NCBI GenBank assembly: GCA_025766275.1
Contig: JAFKAC010000248.1
Coordinates: 1 to 45,770 of the forward strand
Direction: 5' to 3'
Source of the DNA: Lactarius indigo
Taxonomy: Eukaryota > Basidiomycota > Agaricomycetes > Russulales > Russulaceae
Length of the DNA: 45,770 nucleotides
Part shown: positions 11,404-21,458 of the stretch, in pieces
How the letters are laid out: every line of letters begins with the position of its first letter
Position numbering within the stretch: position 1 is the stretch's first letter
Notes under the pieces: generated by a model
Databases searched by the model: none
What the model was told of the DNA's origin: nothing
Seen by the model: the letters and a program-made list of their open reading frames with translations, nothing else
Position numbers and translations under genes: made by a program

Positions 11404-12529
11404 ATGCGCAATCGTCGTCACTTTTCTCAAGAAATCAAGGAGGTGGCCTTGCGCATGTCTCATCAAGGGGTATCTGATGCTGAGATAGAAGAGTATCTGG
11501 GCATCAGTGAGCGATCTATGAGACGGTTGAGGGCGACGTACCTTGCAACAGGTGAAGTGGTTCGGATACCAGTATGCCCAGGCCGGCCACGTCTCCTTGA
11601 TGGTCTTGATTCACACGTTCGTTCTTTCCTTTTTGTTGCGACACCGCACTGACTATGGTCCTCAGTTTATTGAGGGCTGTATACTGCGGCAACCCGACAT
11701 CTCACTCGAGGAATTGCAGACACAGCTCTTCAGGGTCACTGAAATTGAGGTCTCGACTGCAACAATTTGGAGGACGCTCCGGCGAATGGGATACACTATG
11801 AAGACGGTAAGTGACTTGATCATAACCCCCGGAATTACTGGAACTTGAAAGTCAACAGATCACACGGCCAGCCATTGAGCAAAACGAGGATGAACGCATC
11901 GCCTACAAAGTGCTCATCGGCGAGCACTACGAAGCCCATCAACTGGTTTTTGCAGACAAGAGTTCATTCAATCGAATGACTCTGAGGCGTTCTTTCGCGT
12001 GGGCTCAACGGGGAGACCGTGCACGTCGCCGAGAATTTTTTGTACGGGGTACACGGTAAGTGATTGTTGTTTTTCCGAGGCTGTATTGTCTAACTTCCAC
12101 AGGTATTCTATCCTTCCCGCGCTGTCCCTCGATGGCATCCTTCATGCTGATGTCTTTGACCATGCGATAACTGGAGCCGACTTCCAAACTTTCATCGAAG
12201 GGCTGCTCGACCGCATGCAGCCATACCCACTGCCCAACTCAGTTCTTGTAATGGACAACGCGGCGATACACAAGGTCGATGGGGTCCGAGAGATGATTGA
12301 GGAACGCGGCATGCGTCTCATCTATCTCCCCCCTTACTCGCCCGACCTGAACCCTATCGAGGAGGCGTTCTCCTCCATCAAGGCGTGGCTACGTGCCAAT
12401 CGTGATTACATTCTTGGTGAGATTGAGGGTATCGGCGCGGATCCGTACAAGGTGATTTGGGAGGCAATCTATAGTGTGACGCCGGAGGACGCTTTCGGTT
12501 GGTACCAGCACAGCGAATATATTGCGTAG
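11404..12529 (+). CDS. Tc1/mariner-type DDE transposase
   Basis: Catalyses cut-and-paste movement of the surrounding element. Four exons (11404-11616, 11666-11806, 11859-12055, 12103-12529) with introns of 47-52 bp join in frame into about 325 aa. The N-terminus is a helix-turn-helix DNA-binding region (FSQEIKEVALRMSHQGVSDA, then YLGISERSMRRL), followed by a second helical segment (TIWRTLRRMGYT). The catalytic triad is visible: Asp in VFADKSSF, Asp in LVMDNAAIHK and Glu in YSPDLNPIEEAF. The last two are separated by 34 residues (DD34E spacing). No stop or frameshift was seen. The gene sits 107 bp inside the left inverted repeat and its stop is 94 bp from the stop of the convergent partner gene. 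Confidence 0.92.
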
Positions 12530-12623
12530 TCGTTCAGTTCACTAGTGTATTGCCTCCTTTGTCACAATCTATGCAATTAGTACGTGTGTTGTGGTTGTGT
12601 GCTACGGGTATCTTGGTGGTCGT

Positions 12624-14406
12624 CTACTCGACGGATGTGGCCTCAGTCGCCGCCCAATCATCTTCGTCACGGTTTTCGTCCTTCACCCACCCTTGCCTCT
12701 CCTGTTCTCCCTCCTCGTCACTTGACCATACGAAAATAGCCTCGTGACTCTCTTCTTTCAGCATCCGTCCTTTACCCTTCCTATCGCCTGGGACACGACT
12801 TGGACCGACAACCTCAACAACCTCAACGTCCTCGACCTTGTCCTCGACTGCCACCTCCTGCCTGTCACCCACTGTGACACCGTGACCTTCCCCATTCGGT
12901 CGCATCAGTGGCAACAGCCACTTCTTCACGTACGCATGAAGACTACGTGCGCCTTCCTTCCCAAGACCCCCCACTGTCTCCAGCAATATCTGGTGCATCT
13001 CATACACCTCCATCACGGTGCTCATACCAAAGTCAACAAGCTCCGACTCCATATCAACATAGTCGAAGGTCGGAGATGGGTCATGGATATCCATCAGCTC
13101 CAGGAGGAGACGGACGGGTAGGTCAATCGGGGTGGGGGTTGCGGGGTTGGGCATCGACGTGGGACGCTGACGACTCGGAGTAGCTGGGTGAGTCTCCGAT
13201 GTCACCGATGTTACTGATGCCCCCGCTGTAGACCCTGGCGATGCGATGTTCACTGCGACATGAACCTCGGGTACACCATGCGAGTTGCGGGCTCTCTTGC
13301 TAGTGGGTAGCCGGTCAAACGGCTTCAGGTTTGGGGGCAAGTCGATCCTCGCCTCATTGAGTGTCTATACCAGCATACGTGAGTACGGCAAACATTGTCC
13401 GCCATAGTCGCTCACAATTTTTTTTGCCCAAAATGTCATCGCCTTATGATCTAGGCGTTTGTGGTTGTCGCGTCCACCCAAACGGTCGACATAACAATGG
13501 CCCCTATGGGCTTCGCATCTGAGGGCAATTTCTAACTCTTTGTATGCTTGATACACCGCCCCCTGTTTGGCGTTCACAGGTGGAGGGACATCGTCCTCGC
13601 GCCTACGTTTTCCCCTGCTACCTGATGCCTTTGGCACCTTTGACGGTGCCTTTGTCTACAAACGATTAGTAACACGGCCACTGGGAGCAAGAATTCCTCA
13701 CCAAGTTCTGGATTTCAACGCTCACTGCGTTCTTACGGGCCACGATTATTTTTGCGTTCAGACGGGTGAGTGCGGCTTCCCACTCGTCCTCACTACTCAA
13801 GTATGACATCTTACCAAGATCCCCGGATAACTTATACCCCAACTGTACTGGTAATACGGCGTCACGAAGACGCTTCATTACTTCCATCTGAAGCTCATCC
13901 CAGCTCATCGCACTGTGTCCCTTGAAGACACTTTTTGCCTCGCTCGAGGCAACGCTCACATCAAATTCCCACACTGGAAGATCAGGTAAGCGAGTTTCGT
14001 TACAGTATATGTGAGCTGACTTACCTCCAGGTTCACGTTGACTGTTCACATAGCGCTTCCTAGCACTGCCCGAAGATCTCACAGGTGTTGCAGGAGGTTG
14101 GCGTGTTGGCGTCGATATTGGCATTGGCATAGGTCCAGCGGTACCACCGGCTGGGTGTGGAGGCGACACCATTGGCAATGGATGGGGATAGTACGGTGCG
14201 TACGGCGGCCATGGTTGATACTGCTGACTGAAACCATTGGGTGTTGGCGGGTAGGGCGCAAGTGGGGTTGGGCCTGGGGTCAACGGAGGAGGATATGGCA
14301 CATGGTGGGGCAAGTATCCCGGGTGAGGAGCAACGTGAGGCGGCGGTAGAGGATAGCCCACTGGCGTGCGTTGCTGGGTGTTGCTGAGGTGCTGTGCAGG
14401 ATCCAT
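12624..14406 (-). CDS. Transposon-borne accessory protein of unknown function
   Basis: Unrecognised function. Four exons on the minus strand (14406-14025, 13973-13702, 13655-13416, 13364-12624) join in frame into about 544 aa. The intron 13974-14024 is 51 bp and frame-neutral, so it could be retained. Residues 1 to about 110 are rich in Pro and Tyr. A middle domain runs from VWEFDVSVASSEAK through MSWDELQMEVMKRL to LSSEDEWEAALTRL and looks like a ubiquitin-like or PB1-like fold (weak guess). Next comes a basic KRRRED stretch and a Cys/His block (CEAHRGHCYVDRLGGRDNHK, then MTFWAKKI) that I recall from uncharacterised Agaricomycete proteins. The tail is very acidic (EDKVEDVEVVEVV, SSDEEGEQE). 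It lies wholly inside the inverted repeats, convergent to the transposase, so it moves with the element. It could be a DNA-binding helper, a regulator or a captured host gene. Confidence 0.72.
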
Positions 14407-14717
14407 AGCAGAGTCAGGTAACGCATCGCCGCCGTCGTCTTCACCATTTTATAACTGAATCAACCCCCAGCTCCAAACAAAATGTAGTACCCGCCATCGT
14501 TCCACTTTATATTTTGGCCAATGCGGCCAACACGGGATGTGTCGTGCACTGGCAGATATTATGCTTGGTGAACGCGTAGATTGCGCAAAGTCGTAATAAT
14601 CTCGACTTGCCTCTTTTCTTTTTCTTTTTTCTTTTTCTTTTCTCTTTTTTATTTTATTTTTTATTTCACCACAAAATACGGTAAGTCTCGGCAAATATGC
14701 CGACGGGGGATCCCGGA

Positions 14718-14772
14718 ACTCAGCCCGCTAGTAGCTTTTCCGAAAATCGGACTATCGATATGAAAACGGCTG
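14718..14772 (-). repeat. Right terminal inverted repeat, 55 bp
   Basis: Exact inverted match to 11242-11296, followed by the TA target duplicate at 14773-14774. Confidence 0.95.
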
Positions 14773-15242
14773 TAAATGGTGCACAAATAGCATTCCGGAT
14801 AATGTTGTCGGGCTTGGTATCGTGAACCGAAATTGCAACACGTTATAACTGTGCTCTCACGAATCCTGTAATAGGGTACGGATGTATTGTATAGATAGAT
14901 GAGGACTTTGCTTCTCATCATTAGTTTGTAGGGTGCCGCATTGATCTGAAAGTATAAAGGGCAAGTGGGTGTGGGAAAATATATGTGCCAATGAGACGTA
15001 ATAATGAAAATATCTTACACGAAGCACCGACCTGCCTTGATCTTCTTGATCTTCTCTAGGAGTGACCGTGTCTCAGGCTCCTAACCCGAACTAGATATGT
15101 AATAATCACAGCAACCCTGCTACGTCTCTGCTTTTGATATCCCACGTACAACATGGTGATCTTTGGGCATCTACATGACCTTTGTCTGGGTATAAGTGAC
15201 TCGGAGACACTTTCATATCAGAAGCCTGGATCACGGTCGTGG
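14773..15242 (+). repeat. Third copy of the phytase 3' flank, now upstream of GtaA copy B
   Basis: Resembles 1800-2150 and 3820-4074, for example GGTGCACAAATAGC at 14778, the TATAAAG element at 14953-14959 and CTAGATATGTAATAATC near 15092. It shows that GtaA copy B lies directly behind phytase copy 3, as copy A lies behind phytase copy 2, so the pair was duplicated as a unit. Confidence 0.7.
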
Positions 15243-15474
15243 CGATGAGTGACACTGAGTGGCCGTTCATCAATGATTCGATATTCACCGCTTGCTCTTC
15301 TCTTCTCTTCTGGTCTGGTTGCTGTATTTCTGCTTGATGTTGGTTGCCATTGTTGCTGATCAAAATCTCACATTAAACCTCATGCCGCTCCGCGATGAGT
15401 GGTTGACACTTCCTCTAGATAAGTGCCTCCGCCATCCATAGCCAACTCAGTCGACAACCCGACTATAAGTGCAA

Positions 15475-18400
15475 ATGACCCTGCTAATCCTCTTGTTTTA
15501 CCTTTTTCATTATGGAAGGGCTCAGCGGTTCCTGTATCCCTTTGCGTTCCCTCTCGCAGTTCGCTCACCTTACCTTAATTGTTGGGGTCTTCCTGGTTTT
15601 GGTGATGGATATAGTATAGTGCCAAAAACCTTTGCCAGTGTTGCCAGTGGCAATAGAAGTTCTGACTGGGATCCGAGTCTGGAAGCATGTCATTTCCCTA
15701 CCCGGAATAACACCGAAACTGACTGTACTTTAGGGATTTGTCCTGGTCGTCCTTGTCCGTGTCGACAATCACACCTCCACGTTTCTTGGAGATGAGGAGT
15801 ACGACCCTGCCTCCCTCCAGGTGAACCTCACCAACGCGGTGCTTTCACCCACCCAGACTGTGCTCATCGCAGAAGCTGGGCCCATGCAAATCAACCTTAC
15901 CTTCTTGAACCCAATAGAGGTTCGAAGTTCAGTTGCATAATGTTGCCATTCTATATACTCACACTCTGTTATAGCGCGGAGATTGGGTCAAGCAATCGAT
16001 CCCATTATCATACATGTCATTAACTGCGAAATCGCTGGACAATGTAGCTCATTCTGTGCAGGTGTATTCGGAGCTTAGCGGAGGTGTGTGAAGTTGTCGT
16101 TGTACCAACTCCGTTGCAAAATTGTTGCAGTGTGGGTGTCAGGGAATCAAAGCCAAGAGATTCTTTGGAAGGGGATCGGGGACGATAATGTGATCGGCCA
16201 CCAAGTCAATCGTCAAATTCCAACCTTGTCCGACAGAGTCACCACTGACGCAGATTGGGGCACATTGCACCATTTCATGAAAATGGTAAGTGGCAATGGT
16301 GTGATCGGAAATTCCACACTCATTGCTGGTGATCTAGAGCGATAATATCACATGGAAGACCGATAAGGGTTCAGTTTCTCGTCATTCATTCCTGCAGAGT
16401 GGGGTGTTGGACAACGCCGAAGATGCGACCATTTTGCCCTCGATGCAGTTTACTCCTGACTCAGTTTTTGCCATGTCGCGCGACCTTGGCACCATCAAAG
16501 TGACGCAGGATCCCATCATCTGGGTTGTTGTATACACCACAGATCCAGTCATAAATTACGCAGACCCATCTGGAACCCCTCAGCAACGTAGCTCGGTTTA
16601 CAAGATCCAATACCCCGATGACATGTCTTTGGTTAGCATCCATAATCGTCGATGAATAATGATTCTCATATTATATATAAGGTCGTTGGCTTTATGAATG
16701 ATTTCGCAAATGCCTCTTTAAGAGCCCAGCAACTAGACCAGAAGATACTCCAGGACGCTGCTCCTATCTCTGGACTGTTTGGAGATTTGGTGTCCTACGT
16801 GACCGCACAAGTATACGGCAGCATTCAGCTGACAGTTGCGACCGACTCTAGTGGTGAGTTCAACAAGTCGGATGTGATGGCGTTTAACACCGGTAGGCCC
16901 AACACAAAGTGAGTCAATTTCGTGTGTTGGGTGGAAGACATATCCTGACCCTGTGGAGCCGAGTTAATCCCGTCGAGATGCTATATTCTGCCTTCCCAGC
17001 GTTCATGTACATTGATCCTGACCTAGGTGGGCTCTTGCTCGAACCTCTGTTTCGACTTCAAGCGCCCCCAAAGTACACCAACCATTACGCTGCTCAAGAT
17101 CTAGGTGGGCCTTAGAACCGGAGACTGGAATTGGAGCACTGATCTTTGAGAATGAAAGGGACGAGTTATCCCAATGTCGCAGTCAGCAATTCTCCACATA
17201 GCCAAGGAGTGGAAGGTGTGTGTCCCTCCAGCAGGATTTGCGTGTCGCTGACCAATTCCTCGTTTTCCATGAAGATTCTGGGAATATGTTGATCATGACT
17301 TGTGCCCATGCTCGTGCAAGTGGAGATAGTAACCTGATAAAGAGATATGTACGTGCAAAACTCATCTCAGGTACTTGTGAAAGGCTAACATAACTGGACA
17401 GTATGATCTGCTGACTTCCTGGGCTGATTACTTGTCTAACTCGACATTGTTCATTAGCAATCAGTACGTCATCTCTGTCGATAATTATTATTGCTGATAA
17501 CTCGAATGACCATCTATACAGGTATTCTGCGGATGGGCTGTCGGTTGACAATCAAACCAACCTCGCAATCAAGGGGATTATCGCTATCAAAGCTATGTCT
17601 CAAATGAGCTCATTTATCAACAAGACCACAGATTTTGACAAGTATTCTGTTTGTGCAGACCTCTCGGATGTCGCGTTGCGAAATTGACTAATCGATAGAA
17701 TACGTCCTTGCGTCTTTACGCACAATGGAAGAGCCTTGCACTTGCAGGTGATAAACACCTACTGGGAACATACGGGAGTATGAGCTCGTGGACATTAGGC
17801 TATAATCTATTTGCCGATTTATGGCTGAACACCGGCATCGTCGAGTCACGCGTCAGTGTCTGCTGATTGTGTTTTATCTTGACACTTGTCCGAATCGTTT
17901 TCCAGGTCTACGATGGTCAAAGTAGTTTCATCTATAACCACACTCTTAGCATGCCAGTCGATAACATCAACGCGGACGAGGACCACGCACTCGATCCGAG
18001 TCACGCGGTCACCACACTTAGTAGGTAGAAATATATTTTGGAGTCGTCTCAGCTAATGTGGTCTTAGGCTGGAACTTATTCGGGGCCGCTATGATCCCGG
18101 ATCAAGACCTACGCGTGGACCTTATTTCGGGAGTTTATCATCGACTGTTTTCCCCGCTCCTGAGCTCCGATACAAGTCCCTTTATTATAATGTCCGGGTA
18201 AGCCCCTCATGATTTGCATTCGTCGAGTGCCAATCGGTATCACCGCACCTCCCTCTAGCATTGCACTGGGGGCAGCGTATGCACCGTTAGCTCTCAAGTT
18301 CGTTTATTTCACGGAAGATTACTTTTTTTCGAGGCTCTGACTTACTTTTCTCTCAGAGTACCGGCCAACCTAACGGTCGACCCCACGACGACCGTGACGC

Positions 18401-19005
18401 CGTCAAAACCGCACACTAGTATCATACGGGGCATCTTGGGTGGTATCGCGGCTTTGCTCATGATTGTGGCCGTTGCTTTGGTAGTAGTATGGCGTCGGTG
18501 GAGGCGAAGTCATAGACGCACGTCTTTTGAGACTTCGTCTTTTGGAGAAGTCGTATCCCCAGGCGCGCGGGTCACAGTAACACCATTCAATCCAACAGGG
18601 TCAACACTTACCGAGGTAGCACCGCTAGACGTAGGGCCCCAGACGGACTCGCAACAACAGTTGGTCCACCGTCCGTCTCAATTGGAGGACTCATCAGTCC
18701 CGTTGCGAGGGGTGGTGTCCGTCCCTGTTGGTTTGTCGGGTAAGGAGCTTGCGCGGCTCCGCTCGCTGGCAAACAGATCGCGTTCTCGGCCCACAGATGG
18801 ACAGCCATCCAACCCCGGGCCTCCTTTAACCACCACTGCCGACAGGAGCGCGCTTGAGGGTGCGGCGGCTGTGGCCACATCTTCATCCGAAGCTCGAATA
18901 CTTCGGTCGGAAGTCATTCCGGGGCACGAGGTCATGCACGAGATTCAAAGATTTCACACGGAGATATCTGAACCCCCGCCTAGTTATACCAGTGGTGCTG
19001 CATAG
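15475..19005 (+). CDS. Glutaminase A (GtaA)-like membrane protein, copy B
   Basis: Paralogue of 5713-9177 with the same exon order. ATG at 15475 starts a signal peptide ending near HYGRAQ, followed by PLAVRSPYLNCW. Family blocks continue through NLTFLNPIE, GDWVKQSIPLSYMSLTA, SVFAMSRDLGTIKVTQDP, VEMLYSAFPAFMYIDPDLGG and WTLGYNLFADLWLN. Most joins work in frame. The intron before VNPVEML ends at a good AG (CCGAG near 16961), which copy A has lost. The stretch after QSSFIYN is shorter than in copy A, with a few residues missing before LSMPVDNI. A transmembrane helix (GILGGIAALLMIVAVALVVV) and a tail of about 160 residues ending at PPPSYTSGAA follow; PPSY is a WW-domain ligand motif that could recruit an Rsp5-type ligase (inference). 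The exon-1 junction (about 15735-15750) is as puzzling as in copy A. Confidence 0.82.
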
Positions 19006-19158
19006 TCTAGCTCTTTTTTCAGGTTTCGAACATATTGGGATTGTCTGCAACACACTAGTTTCATCGGATATGTATTCATGTTGATCACGACGAAGAAAGT
19101 CGTTTCACTTATCGTTTCAGTTGCCAAGAACAAACGTGTTGGTAGATAGCGGGCGAAG

Positions 19159-20390
19159 ATGGATCCACAATTGGAAAGATTTAGGGAATTGTGGAGAGGA
19201 CGAAGTAATCTGCGAGTAGATGAGTGGGTGGACAGGAAACGGCTGTTGGACGAACCATTAACCCCGATTCCGCAGACGACTGATAGTCACTCGGGAACGG
19301 GTCATCGGGACGTTTGATGAATGGAGGTCCTCGAACTATCCCGATATGCTCCCTAACCGCCGTCGATATCGTCTTCGGGTAGACGCTCGTCCTCTTCCTT
19401 GTTTTCCGGAATATCATCAAGCCTCATACTAGGATCGTATATGCTGGGCTGAACGGTAACTGTGTGATGTTGAACCGACAAAATGGCGCCAAGAAGCGCT
19501 CGAAAGGGTTGAGAGTTATTCTCAATACTGCAACTTGGGGAGTAAGCGAGAAAAGGGTTCTCATTGTTTGTGACGAGACGATAGACGATCCAGTAATTAT
19601 GGCACGTGAGGAACAGCCATTCTATCTTCCTCAGACCCAGATATAGAGCGGCCTATACAGTTACATGAGTCGTCAAAATTAGTGTTGCGTCTAAAGAATT
19701 CGTGTGCTCATCTTCAGGAGAACTTTCTCTGCTAGAGGCAGATTGGAGGCCCTTTTAAACTTGATCTCGCGCGGCGGTAGCGAATTGCCCACCATTATCA
19801 CGACTGAGGGCAATTTTGCCTCAATAAGGACGAGAGGTACATCGCCTACACTAGCAGTATAGTCAACCCTACAGCTACTTTGTCCGGTGCCTGATGAGTC
19901 CTCCCTGGTGAAGCGAAACTAGTGTCCATCCCACGTTTTAAAACAGTGGTTTACGGCTAGAAAAAGGCCTCTATCCAAAAGCGTCCGACTCTATCAAACA
20001 GTCAACCGTAATCTCTCAGTCGTGATAGGTCCATACATGGGATTCGGTTCTATCCTGAGTCCACTCTGGATCCTCCTCCTGATCGCCAACGACAGGAAAT
20101 CGCAGACGATCCCCCAACTTCGACAGGAGCTGATCCTGGAGGCGACCTGGGACAAGTGCGTCCCCGAGGATGTCCTCGAGAGATTGACAAGACTTCTGGA
20201 TAAGAGTCTCGTCTCGTACAGTATATTGGGCTTTCCACTCTGGAGCAAGCGCAGAAAGACCCACGCGGGATATGTCAGCACTGCTAGCATGCCCACCTCT
20301 AGCCGGAACAGGGAACGGAAACTTTGCGTGTTCGAACAGAAAGGCATGCAGTGTCGCCACGATGGGGTCGGGTTGGTGGTTCAAGCTCAA
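19159..20390 (-). pseudogene. Decayed coding remnant of unknown family
   Basis: Unique sequence between the 3' flank of GtaA copy B and phytase copy 4. Several minus-strand stretches read like protein but do not join cleanly. One is 20390-20016 (HQPDPIVATLHAFLFEHAKF, then SLEDILGDALVPGRL). Another is about 19925-19690 (RVDYTASVGDVPLVLIEAKL). Further pieces lie at 19640-19450 and 19420-19181. The pattern VDY then PLVLIEAK resembles the Asp ... Glu-x-Lys core of PD-(D/E)XK nuclease-like domains in some fungal proteins, but this is a guess from a short motif. Stops and frame changes between the blocks suggest a relic. A 53-codon plus-strand ORF at 19159 may be fortuitous. Confidence 0.35.
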
Positions 20391-20499
20391 GCTTCAAGCC
20401 TTCGCACATTGGCCTTCGCAACCAGGGTTCGCTACCAAGAAAAGAGAACAGGGAAAACGAAGCGGTTGGGATTACAGTAGCCTGACGTCACGAGAGTCT

Positions 20500-21274
20500 A
20501 TTGGTCAGATACTCGGTGCGGCGCGGTTCGGCACATTTTTCCGGTTTTCGTTCGCTCCCTGGCTCTCCGGGTGATCTCACGTTGGGTGACAACATGTTGG
20601 TGATGGTGATCCGGAGAGTGAGATCTAGTGACTCGCTATGCTCCGCCTATTTCAGAGCGACTCAATTCGGCTGCGCTTGGCAATTTGACCGACGATGGTA
20701 CCTATAACTAATGTCACCCTGCGCTTTTCACCCTCAAGCCATCATGGCGCCGATCGAGCCCTTCTACCTATTCACCTGGAGGCATTGAGTGCTTCGGAGA
20801 CGTCGACAGGTTCTACGACAGCGGGTACGCCGATCATAACTCTATTCTTGTCGGTTAATCTCAGAGACGCTTATAATTGTGGGAGTAATCTTGGCCTCGT
20901 GCAAGGTGTAGGACGCATTGATGCGCTCCCCGCCAGGTTAACTAGGAAGCCTGTGTGCGACAACACGCAAAGGGACCGCACGCTGGGCGCTTCGTCAGAG
21001 GCTTTCCCTCTCGACTGCACATTATTTCCTTCCCGGTCAGACTCAGACCGTCTGATCCGAGTATGCTTAGGACACGGAATTTGTTAAATATGGTCTCGGC
21101 TGGCGGAAGGATGGCTGTTGAGAAGATCTCAGTAACATTTTTCAGGATTCCGGTTAACGACGTTGTGCAGCCACTGGGGTTCTGCGGTGGTGTTGGACGG
21201 GCTGTGTGGGTTGCACGCGTTTATGGAGAGCCATTGGTACACCAAGCATGATGGCAGAGAGGTGCTTTGATTAG
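20500..21274 (+). pseudogene. Phytase-like pseudogene, copy 4 (3' half only)
   Basis: Matches exons 5 and 6 of the intact phytase in fragments: GDNML near 20588, DVDRFYDSG near 20796-20826, LVQGVGRIDALPARLTRKPV near 20897-20955 and VNDVVQPLGFCGGVG near 21152-21195. The anchor exon and the RHG exon are absent. The SHDN segment is deleted between LDCTL (about 21025) and the following SRSDSD. Frames change several times. It is the most reduced of the three dead copies. Confidence 0.82.
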
Positions 21275-21344
21275 CGTGTGCATTTGTGATTAATGATTGT
21301 TCAATGACAATTTTTATACTTTTGCGGGATAATAATAATGTCTT

Positions 21345-21373
21345 CGTGTCGTGTCGTGTCGTGTCGTGTCGTG
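21345..21373 (+). repeat. CGTGT pentanucleotide microsatellite
   Basis: Five full CGTGT units (21345-21369) plus a partial sixth. The other phytase 3' flanks have one or two units at the equivalent spot (CTTGGTGTCGTGAAG near 3878), so this is a local expansion in the copy-4 flank. Confidence 0.85.
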
Positions 21374-21458
21374 AGCCGAACCCGAAACTGTAATTGCATA
21401 CAACTGCGCTCTCACGCGCGCTGACACTCCCCTTGCTCCCTGCATACTCGTCGCCTCG

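Larger units (their letters stand above)
11242..14772 (+). mobile_element. Tc1/mariner-type DNA transposon carrying a second gene (3.53 kb)
   Basis: Bounded by perfect 55-bp terminal inverted repeats (11242-11296 and 14718-14772) that start CAGCCGTTTTCATATC, with TA at 11240-11241 and 14773-14774. It contains a full DDE transposase (11404-12529, plus strand) and a convergent four-exon gene (14406-12624, minus strand). Subterminal A/T-rich tracts lie at 11338-11374 and 14612-14668. Identical repeats and open genes suggest recent insertion. The host sequence on either side rejoins as the 3' flank of phytase copy 3 (CATTCGTAGTTAA on the left, AATGGTGCAC on the right), matching the undisturbed flank of copy 1 at about 1795-1815. 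The element may still be able to move. Confidence 0.92.

Noticed and set aside
1788..15242. The repeated flanks as long terminal repeats of a retrotransposon
   Set aside because: They always sit behind phytase genes, have no TG...CA ends or primer-binding site, and no reverse transcriptase or integrase frame lies between them.
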